A stretch of DNA of 7,570 nucleotides from Planctomycetota bacterium (GTDB taxonomy: Bacteria; Planctomycetota; Phycisphaerae; Sedimentisphaerales; Anaerobacaceae), in NCBI GenBank assembly GCA_020344865.1, contig CP070830.1, positions 1,937,229-1,944,798 of the forward strand. The letters run 5' to 3'. A program made the position numbers and the translations under genes. Shown here piece by piece: positions 1-5,480 of this stretch. A model generated the notes under the pieces. It was not told the DNA's origin. It made no database searches and saw nothing but the letters and a program-made list of their open reading frames with translations. The number at the start of each line of letters is the position of its first letter. Within the stretch, counting starts at the first letter, position 1.

Positions 1-359
1 AAATCGGGCCGGGTGCTCCGCCCGTTCAAACCGATAAAGGCTGGTTGAATATTTACCACGGCGTTTTCCCGACGATGGACGGCTGCGTGTACCGGCTGGG
101 AGTTGCCCTGCACAAGATCGATGACCCGGCTCAGGTCCTTGGCGTAGGTGACCGCTGGATACTTCAGCCTGAGGACGAATGGGAGGTTGTCGGCTACGTG
201 CACAACGTGGTCTTTACTTGCGGCGCTGTCCCGGAGGAAGATGGGACATTGAAACTTTATTGGGGCGGCGCCGACAAGGTAATGTGCGTCGGGACGGCGG
301 TGATTGACGAACTTGTCGAGTTTTGCCTGAGCAATTCGAGACCTCCGCTTGGTGACTGA
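1..359 (+). CDS. GH130 family beta-mannoside phosphorylase/hydrolase, C-terminal part (5' truncated by window)
   Basis: The first complete codon is at position 3, and 118 residues are visible before a TGA stop. A TTG at 45-47 is an internal Leu codon, because the reading frame and the homology continue upstream through IGPGAPPVQTDKGW. The segment matches my knowledge of the GH130 C-terminal blades: a GPGAPPV..T..GW..IYHGV stretch, then YRLGVAL..IDDP, then GYVHNVVFTCGAVPEEDGT, and finally YWGGADKVMCVGTA. GH130 enzymes are five-bladed propellers that phosphorolyse (some hydrolyse) beta-mannosides such as mannosyl-glucose or beta-1,4-mannooligosaccharides, usually in the cytoplasm. The catalytic Asp lies in the missing N-terminal part, so phosphorylase versus hydrolase and the substrate cannot be decided here. 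The protein ends shortly after the last conserved block, as is normal for the family. It is separated by 114 bases from the next gene, so operon membership is uncertain. Confidence 0.88.
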   Translation, partial: IGPGAPPVQTDKGWLNIYHGVFPTMDGCVYRLGVALHKIDDPAQVLGVGDRWILQPEDEWEVVGYVHNVVFTCGAVPEEDGTLKLYWGGADKVMCVGTAVIDELVEFCLSNSRPPLGD

Positions 360-473
360 TGTTGTGAAGCAAGGCTGAACAGTTATCCTCAATGACAAAG
401 GTCATGCAAAAATACGGAGGAGCCGAAAGATATATTACTGGCACAATTTTAGTTTAGCACTGGATAATTGCAG

Positions 474-998
474 ATGACAGGCGAAAATACTGCTGCGGAG
501 ACGGCAAAAGCACAGGGGCGACATTATCGTTACTGGGCGTGGGCCGTGCTTGTGGTGGTCATACTGCTAACGGCGGCAGTTCGCATCCGCCTGCTGGACA
601 CGCCGCTGGAACGGGACGAGGGAGAATACGCCTACGCCGGCCAGCTTATACTTCAGGGCGTTGCCCCGTATGCGCAGGTTTACAATATGAAGATGCCGGG
701 TATATACGCGGCGTATGCCTTGATTCTGGCCGCTTTTGGTCAGACCCACAGCGGGATTCATTTTGGTTTGCTTGTCGTCAATGCGGCTACGATTTTGCTG
801 CTGTTTCTATTGACCAAGAGACTATTCGGGCCTCTTGCCGGTGTGGTGGCGGCGGGCGCCTTCGCACTGCTGTCATTGGGCCAGCATGTGCAGGGACTTT
901 TCGCCAACGCAGAACATTTTGTCCTTGTTGCCGCAATGGGCGGTTTGCTGCTGTTGGTTCGTGCTGAGGAACGGCAAAGATGGTTTTCTCTAGTGTGA
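474..998 (+). CDS. N-terminal fragment of GT39-like glycosyltransferase (174 aa)
   Basis: I chose ATG 474 over the TTG at 468 because it is the stronger codon and costs only two residues; neither has a clear Shine-Dalgarno sequence. Residues 1-20 are polar and presumably cytoplasmic, and 21-40 form the first membrane helix. The following extracytoplasmic loop carries ERDEGEYAY (residues 46-54) and YNMKMPG (70-76). By family knowledge these are the acidic catalytic/metal region and the adjacent conserved loop of PMT_2/GT39-type GT-C enzymes, which take sugar from a polyprenyl-phosphate carrier. Further hydrophobic segments lie near 96-115 and 120-136, and NAEHF (145-149) is another conserved-looking loop motif. 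The fragment ends at TGA 996-998 after WFSLV, in the middle of what should be a membrane segment, so on its own it lacks most helices and the C-terminal domain. Confidence 0.8.
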   Translation: MTGENTAAETAKAQGRHYRYWAWAVLVVVILLTAAVRIRLLDTPLERDEGEYAYAGQLILQGVAPYAQVYNMKMPGIYAAYALILAAFGQTHSGIHFGLLVVNAATILLLFLLTKRLFGPLAGVVAAGAFALLSLGQHVQGLFANAEHFVLVAAMGGLLLLVRAEERQRWFSLV

Positions 999-1002
999 GG
1001 GG
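997..1002 (+). promoter_or_regulatory. Possible ribosome binding site for restart at ATG 1008
   Basis: The bases GAGGGG lie five bases before ATG 1008 and overlap the last two bases of the interrupting TGA. This is good Shine-Dalgarno spacing and is the best such site before any start in the window. It could let ribosomes that stop at 996-998 restart immediately. It may equally be chance, since the same bases encode Gly in the uninterrupted reading frame. Confidence 0.3.
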
Positions 1003-1007
1003 CAGCG

Positions 1008-2126
1008 ATGCTCGGTCTGGCATTTATTATGAAGCAGCATGGTGCTGCATTTATCGTGTTCGGCGGCGTGTACCTGCTTTGCCACGAGATTAGGCGGAGA
1101 CCACTCAATCCGAAATTGGTTGCTGCCAAGGGCATAGTTTTTGTGCTCGGCGTGCTGCTGCCCTTTGCTGTAACGTGTCTGGTTCTTTGGGGAGTAGGGG
1201 TGTTTGATAAATTCTGGTTCTGGACATTCGAGTATGCCCGTCAATACGTTTCGGCGCTGCCGCTATCGATGGGATTGACGAACCTGCGGTTTAGAATAGT
1301 TGGTATTGTTGGGTCGGCCATTTTGCTTTGGACTGTAGCAGGTATCGGCCTAACCAGTTTGCTGTGGAACAGGAAAACAAGTGGCCACCGTTTATTCGCG
1401 GCCGGGTTTTTGTTTTTCTCTCTGCTGGCAGTCTGTCCGGGCTTGTATTTTCGCCCACATTATTTCATTCTTTTGCTGCCGGCGGTTTCTTTGTTGGCCG
1501 GCATCGGCGCAGCGTATGTCCAGAGCCTTTTCGCGCGGAGCCAATCCACCGTGGTATCGAAGGCGATACCGATGTTGCTGGCTGTTGCCGTGGTCTGTCA
1601 CGCGAGCTACCAGCAGCAAAACACCCTTTTTCGTGCAAGTCCGAAGATGGTATCGCGGATAACGTACGGCGCGAATCCCTTCCCTGAATGCCTTGAGATA
1701 GCCCGTTTTATCAAGGAAAATTCAGCCGAGGATGAGCGTATTGCCGTTATCGGTTCCGAGCCACAGATATACTTTTATTCAAACAGGCGAGCTGCCACAG
1801 GACATATCTATACGTACGCATTGATGGAAAACCACAGCTACGCTCGAAAAATGCAGGAGGAGATGATTAGCGAGATAGAGTCAGCCAATCCTAAATTCCT
1901 GGTTTTCGTGAATGTGTCGACTTCCTGGCTGGTCCGACCGGATTCGGAAAGAATTCTTTATGAGTGGTTCACCCGATACGCCCAGAGATATTACCGGCAA
2001 GCAGGCATCATTGACATTATTTCGCATGAAGTCACTGTGTATCGCTGGTACCAAGAGTGCGAAGGTTACAGGCCGCGATCGAAATACTGGGTTGCGGTCT
2101 TCGAGCGAGACCGTCCAGCGCCTTAA
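1008..2126 (+). CDS. C-terminal fragment of GT39-like glycosyltransferase (372 aa)
   Basis: This is the continuation of the same gene after the in-frame TGA. ATG 1008 begins nine bases after the stop. Membrane segments are visible near residues 11-24, 43-66, 96-119, 129-148, 151-170 and 185-199, with FWTFEYARQY (residues 71-80) in a loop. Residues from about 205 to 372 form a soluble, probably extracytoplasmic domain. It contains ECLEIARFIKENSAEDERIAVIGSEPQIYFYSNRRA and closes with CEGYRPRSKYWVAVFERD, a tail I associate with Planctomycetota-type GT39 proteins. The catalytic acidic motif is in the upstream fragment, so this piece cannot be active alone. Its stop is TAA at 2124-2126, and 87 bases separate it from the GT2 gene. 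Confidence 0.8.
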   Translation: MLGLAFIMKQHGAAFIVFGGVYLLCHEIRRRPLNPKLVAAKGIVFVLGVLLPFAVTCLVLWGVGVFDKFWFWTFEYARQYVSALPLSMGLTNLRFRIVGIVGSAILLWTVAGIGLTSLLWNRKTSGHRLFAAGFLFFSLLAVCPGLYFRPHYFILLLPAVSLLAGIGAAYVQSLFARSQSTVVSKAIPMLLAVAVVCHASYQQQNTLFRASPKMVSRITYGANPFPECLEIARFIKENSAEDERIAVIGSEPQIYFYSNRRAATGHIYTYALMENHSYARKMQEEMISEIESANPKFLVFVNVSTSWLVRPDSERILYEWFTRYAQRYYRQAGIIDIISHEVTVYRWYQECEGYRPRSKYWVAVFERDRPAP

Positions 2127-2178
2127 ACGCCATACGTTCTGTCTCGAAACTCGGCGCTATTTATATCCACAATTTACC

Positions 2179-2207
2179 TTTATGATTTAATCAAGAACTG
2201 TCATAAT
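2179..2207 (+). promoter_or_regulatory. Possible sigma70-like promoter for the GT2/TMTC-like unit
   Basis: In the AT-rich 87-base gap after the GT39 gene, CATAAT (2202-2207) matches TATAAT at five of six positions. TTTATG (2179-2184) lies 17 bases upstream and matches TTGACA at three of six. The ATG of the GT2 gene begins seven bases after the -10 box, so transcription from here would give a leaderless or nearly leaderless mRNA; this agrees with the lack of a Shine-Dalgarno sequence at 2214. The -35 is weak and the region is AT-rich, so the match could be chance. Confidence 0.25.
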
Positions 2208-2213
2208 AGTGTC

Positions 2214-2960
2214 ATGTTTAATGATAAGAAAGTCATTGTTATCATGCCCGCATACAATGCTGCCCAGACGCTGCGGCGGACATATGACGAGGTTATGGCC
2301 CAGGAGATAGTCGACCAGGTTATTGTAGTCGATGATGCCAGTCTCGACGAGACCACCGCCATTGCCCGCAGCCTGCCTAAAACGCTCGTTCATACCCACC
2401 CCGAGAACCAGGGTTACGGGGCCAACCAGAAGACGTGTTACAGGCTGGCACTGGAGGCAGGCGGCGATATCATTATCATGGTCCATCCCGACTATCAGTA
2501 CACGCCGAAATTAATTCCAGCAATGGTCTCGATGATTGGCAACGGACTTTATCATTGTGTGCTCGGCTCGCGAATTCTGGGTGGATATGCCTTAAGAGGT
2601 GGAATGCCCTTGTGGAAATACGTCGCCAACAGGTTTTTGACTCTTGCGGAAAACATTATGACGGGAGCGAAGCTCTCGGAATATCACACGGGTTTTAGGG
2701 CGTTCTCGCGTGAACTTCTGGAAAAACTGCCGCTGGAAAAGAACTCCGATGACTTTGTATTCGATAACCAGATGCTGGCACAGGTTCTTTGGCTGGGTCA
2801 CAAAATAGCCGAGGTCAGCTGTCCCACTCTGTACTTTGCCGAGGCTTCCTCCATAGATTTTAAGCGCAGCGTGAAGTACGGCATCGGGTGTCTGATTACT
2901 GCGATAAAGTATCGGCTGGCGAAGATGAACTTAATCAGGTCAAGATTATTTCCGCACTGA
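2214..2960 (+). CDS. GT2 family glycosyltransferase, polyprenyl-phosphate sugar (DPM1-like) synthase type
   Basis: The protein is 248 residues long, a compact GT-A fold without the C-terminal membrane helices of GtrB/DPMS type enzymes, so it resembles soluble DPM1-type synthases. The start at ATG 2214 puts the first beta strand (VIVIMPAYNAAQT) at residues 7-19, as usual for the family. VIVVDDASLDET (36-47) is the nucleotide-sugar binding strand with D40/D41. HPDYQYTP (91-98) sits where the DxD metal motif normally is, with D93 as the acidic residue. YHTGFRAFSRELLEKLP (157-173) is the conserved acceptor-side motif, and DDFVFDNQMLAQ follows. The expected reaction is transfer of a hexose, perhaps mannose or glucose, from a nucleotide sugar to polyprenyl phosphate at the inner face of the membrane. 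The stop overlaps the next start by one base (TGATG), which suggests coupled translation with the TMTC-like genes that would use such a donor. Sugar and lipid are not determined by the sequence. Confidence 0.85.
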   Translation: MFNDKKVIVIMPAYNAAQTLRRTYDEVMAQEIVDQVIVVDDASLDETTAIARSLPKTLVHTHPENQGYGANQKTCYRLALEAGGDIIIMVHPDYQYTPKLIPAMVSMIGNGLYHCVLGSRILGGYALRGGMPLWKYVANRFLTLAENIMTGAKLSEYHTGFRAFSRELLEKLPLEKNSDDFVFDNQMLAQVLWLGHKIAEVSCPTLYFAEASSIDFKRSVKYGIGCLITAIKYRLAKMNLIRSRLFPH

Positions 2961-5479
2961 TGAAACAAACCCCCAAAAAGCTGCACATTCTTATAATTTA
3001 CGCCACCTTGGCTGTAACTACTATCATTGCCTTTGAGCAGGTCCGGCTAAACGACTTCATTGACTACGATGACAATCGGTATGTCACCGACAATCCACGG
3101 GTCAAGGAGGGAATAACGCGTAAGTCCGTTGGATGGGCACTCACCACCACGGACATCGGTTACTGGCATCCCTTGGCCTTGCTCAGCCACATACTGGATT
3201 GTGAGCTTTTTGGATTGGAGCCTTCCTGGCATCATCTAAGCAGCTTATTTCTTCACATCGCCAACACCTTGCTTTTGTTTTGGGTTTTGAAAAGGATGAC
3301 GGGGGCTGTTTGGCGCAGTGCTTTCGTAGCTGTGCTGTTCGCCCTGCATCCCTTACACGTGGAGTCAGTTGCATGGGTGGCCGAACGCAAAGATGTTTTG
3401 AGCGGCCTTTTCTGGATGCTGACGATGGCGGCCTATCTGTGGTATGCAGGACGGCCAAGTATAAGAAGATATGCGCTGGTATTTTTAGCTCTCGGGCTGG
3501 GGCTGATGGCCAAACCCATGCTGGTAACTTTGCCGTTTGTACTACTTCTGCTGGACTACTGGCCGTTGGGCCGGTTTTCCCCACCGCAGGCCGAACCAGT
3601 AAAATCCGACTACCATAAATCGACGGTATATCGCTTAATCGTCGAAAAAATCCCCCTGTTTGTACTTATCACGGCTTCGTGCGTAGCTACCTATATAGTT
3701 CCAAAAAGTCGCGAGACAACTACATCAATGGATTTTGGGCCTCTAAGCTCGCGCATGGCAAATGCATTGGTTTCTTACGCAAGCTACATATGGAAGATGT
3801 TTTACCCAAGCCGTCTGGCGGTTTTGTACCCCCACCCGGGTGACAACCTGCCGATATGGCAGGTGATAGTATCGCTTACGTCACTGGCTGTTTTATCCGC
3901 AGTTATAATCTACTGGGGACGGCGCAGGAGATATCTTTTAGTAGGCTGGCTTTGGTATCTCGGAACGTTGGTCCCGGTCATTGGCCTGGTACAGGTGGGA
4001 GCTCAGGCGATGGCCGACCGCTATACATATCTGTCCGCCATAGGAATTTTTATTATAGTTGTCTGGAGTTCTGCCGAACTCGCTGGCAGGTGGCGCTACG
4101 GAACAGTCGGCTTGGGAGTAACGGCAGGCGTTGTGCTTGTGATGCTGCTGATATGCACGCGGGCACAGCTGCGGCACTGGCAAAATAACATCACTTTATT
4201 CGGACATACTCTTGAAGTAACCGAGAACAACTACATAATACACAGCAATTACGGAGGTGCGCTCTTCGAGGAAGGTCGCTTTGACGACGCTCTTGCACAC
4301 TTCAGTGAGGCCCTGCGAATCAATCCTCGATACGCAGATGCCCGCAGGAACATCGGCATTGTGCTACTGAGGCAGGGAAAGATTGATGATGCCATCGCCG
4401 CCCTTGTGGAGGTACTCAGTTACAGAGGAGACTGGCCCATAACTCATAATTATTTAGGGCTGGCCCATGCTCAGAAGGGTGAACTTGACCTGGCCGTGCA
4501 AAACTACAATGCGGCACTGCAGCTTGAGCCGGATTACGTCGACGCTTACAAAAACCTGGGCGTAGCCCACAAAGAGCAGGGCAAGACTAATGAAGCCATA
4601 GACAAGTGGAGAGCAGGCCTTGAAATCGAACCGGATAATCCCGACATCCACTACAATATTGGTCTGGTCATGGCCGAGCAATACAAATACGACGAGGCCG
4701 TGAGCCACTTTAACGTCACTTTGGCCGCAAAACCTGATTGGGCAGAGGCACACCACAACATAGGCGCCGTATATTATCTGCAAGGAAAACTCGACCTTGC
4801 GGCTCGGCACTGTTCCGAGGCTATCAGACTAAGCCCTGATTATTATGACGCCCATCAGAATATGGGTATGGTTATGACCAAGCAAGGCAAGCTTGATGAG
4901 GCTATCAAGCACTTCACTAAAGCTTTGGAAGCGGTACCACCCCATCCCGAGGTACATTATAATCTGGGTGGTGTCTATTATCGGCAAGGCAAGCTCAAGC
5001 TCGCTGCTGAGCAGTGTGCCGAGGCGCTACGGTTGAGACCGGATTATCTTTCGGCTCGCGTTACGCTTGCCGGAATACTGGTGGAACTGGGTGAGAATGA
5101 GTCGGCTGTTGAGCACTATTACAGGGCACTGCAGCTTGTACCCGACCAGCCCTATGTCCTGAAGAACCTTGCGTGGATTCTGGCCACTTCCAAAGATGTG
5201 AAACCTGAAAGGCCGGATGACGCGTTAAAATTTGCAGTGCGGGCCTGTGAACTGACGGGATATACTGAGCCCGAATATTTGGACACTCTTGCTGCTGCAT
5301 ACGCGGCGGCAGGCAAGTTCTCTGAAGCCGTTGAAACTGCGACGAAAGCGGTGAAATTGGCCGAGGCGAAAGGCACTAAAGTGTTGCCCGGCAAAATCCG
5401 GCACAGGCTGGAGCTGTATAAAGCCGGTCAGAACTATCTTGCTGAGCCATCAGGCCGAGACGAAGTTGCACCTGAATAA
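2960..5479 (+). CDS. TMTC-like membrane GT-C glycosyltransferase with about 11 C-terminal TPRs (839 aa)
   Basis: I chose ATG 2960, which overlaps the upstream TGA by one base. The frame is open back to a GTG at 2888, but that start would run 73 bases into the GT2 gene and add a polar stretch before the first helix. Residues 1 to about 415 are an integral membrane domain of roughly 11 hydrophobic segments. It begins with a helix at 9-25, then an acidic loop DFIDYDDNRY (D35, D37, D38), HPLHVESVAWVAERKD (130-145), MAKPMLVTLPFVLLLLDYW (183-201) and GTLVPVIGLVQVGAQAMADR (335-354). The acidic first loop and the HP.H.E.V..V..R.D motif parallel eukaryotic TMTC1-4 protein O-mannosyltransferases, which also end in TPRs. 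From residue 427 to about 805 there are 11 TPRs of 34 residues, the tenth lengthened by about six. The TPRs probably bind the acceptor protein or partners, and their side of the membrane is not shown by sequence. Glycosyl transfer and mannose as the sugar are inferences from the family; many homologues are annotated only as TPR proteins. Confidence 0.82.
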   Translation: MKQTPKKLHILIIYATLAVTTIIAFEQVRLNDFIDYDDNRYVTDNPRVKEGITRKSVGWALTTTDIGYWHPLALLSHILDCELFGLEPSWHHLSSLFLHIANTLLLFWVLKRMTGAVWRSAFVAVLFALHPLHVESVAWVAERKDVLSGLFWMLTMAAYLWYAGRPSIRRYALVFLALGLGLMAKPMLVTLPFVLLLLDYWPLGRFSPPQAEPVKSDYHKSTVYRLIVEKIPLFVLITASCVATYIVPKSRETTTSMDFGPLSSRMANALVSYASYIWKMFYPSRLAVLYPHPGDNLPIWQVIVSLTSLAVLSAVIIYWGRRRRYLLVGWLWYLGTLVPVIGLVQVGAQAMADRYTYLSAIGIFIIVVWSSAELAGRWRYGTVGLGVTAGVVLVMLLICTRAQLRHWQNNITLFGHTLEVTENNYIIHSNYGGALFEEGRFDDALAHFSEALRINPRYADARRNIGIVLLRQGKIDDAIAALVEVLSYRGDWPITHNYLGLAHAQKGELDLAVQNYNAALQLEPDYVDAYKNLGVAHKEQGKTNEAIDKWRAGLEIEPDNPDIHYNIGLVMAEQYKYDEAVSHFNVTLAAKPDWAEAHHNIGAVYYLQGKLDLAARHCSEAIRLSPDYYDAHQNMGMVMTKQGKLDEAIKHFTKALEAVPPHPEVHYNLGGVYYRQGKLKLAAEQCAEALRLRPDYLSARVTLAGILVELGENESAVEHYYRALQLVPDQPYVLKNLAWILATSKDVKPERPDDALKFAVRACELTGYTEPEYLDTLAAAYAAAGKFSEAVETATKAVKLAEAKGTKVLPGKIRHRLELYKAGQNYLAEPSGRDEVAPE
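4643..5050 (+). repeat. Two-TPR (68-residue) higher-order repeat, two copies
   Basis: TPRs 5-8 of the 839-residue protein alternate between two subtypes. TPR5 (4643-4744) and TPR7 (4847-4948) share H.N.G.VM..Q.K.DEA..HF. TPR6 (4745-4846) and TPR8 (4949-5050) share H.N.GAVYY/GGVYY..QGKL.LAA..C.EA.RL.PDY, including a cysteine at the same place. This is a tandem duplication of a two-repeat block. The DNA copies have clearly diverged, so the duplication is not recent. Confidence 0.6.
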
Positions 5480-5480
5480 T

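Larger units (their letters stand above)
474..2126 (+). pseudogene. GT39/PMT_2-like membrane glycosyltransferase gene interrupted by in-frame TGA at 996-998
   Basis: Two open segments, 474-998 and 1008-2126, lie in the same frame with only TGA GGG GCA GCG between them. Read through the stop, they give one protein of about 550 positions: an N-terminal GT39-type catalytic region, a string of membrane helices and a soluble C-terminal domain. That is the expected size and order for bacterial GT-C proteins of this kind. The lesion is a single stop codon with no shift of frame, since residues directly after it (GAAMLGLAFIMKQHG) continue the helix expected at that point. The rest of both segments shows no other damage, which suggests a recent nonsense mutation, a sequencing or assembly error, or (least likely) recoding. 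The type is given as pseudogene for that reason, although function as two polypeptides is possible because 1008 has a usable ribosome binding site. Confidence 0.75.

Noticed and set aside
392..405. Small inverted repeat ATGAC-AAAG-GTCAT after the GH130 gene, possible terminator or operator.
   Set aside because: The stem is only five base pairs, AT-containing, and not followed by a T-run; not enough for a call.
416..420. Perfect GGAGG Shine-Dalgarno-like sequence.
   Set aside because: No ATG, GTG or TTG start lies within normal spacing downstream; the nearest gene starts more than 50 bases away.
392..457. Short ORF of 21 codons (begins MTKVMQKYGG) in the 360-473 gap.
   Set aside because: No ribosome binding site at useful spacing, no recognisable similarity, and a length expected by chance.
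996..998. Genome-wide reassignment of TGA (genetic code 4 or 25).
   Set aside because: TGA ends the GH130 and GT2 genes at the expected family ends, Trp is encoded by TGG throughout, and no other internal TGA occurs in the real genes.
2888..2959. GTG 2888 as the start of the first TMTC-like gene.
   Set aside because: It would overlap the GT2 gene by 73 bases and put a polar extension before the first membrane helix; ATG 2960 is coupled to the upstream stop and aligns with the paralogue.
3183..3584. Antisense open frame of 133 codons opposite the first TMTC-like gene, and similar antisense frames elsewhere.
   Set aside because: They lie opposite well-supported genes, have low-complexity basic/Ser/Pro composition typical of shadow frames, and match no family I know.
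5439..5480. TTG 5439 as the start of the second TMTC-like gene.
   Set aside because: It lies within the upstream coding region, and ATG 5481 gives residue numbering identical to the paralogue.
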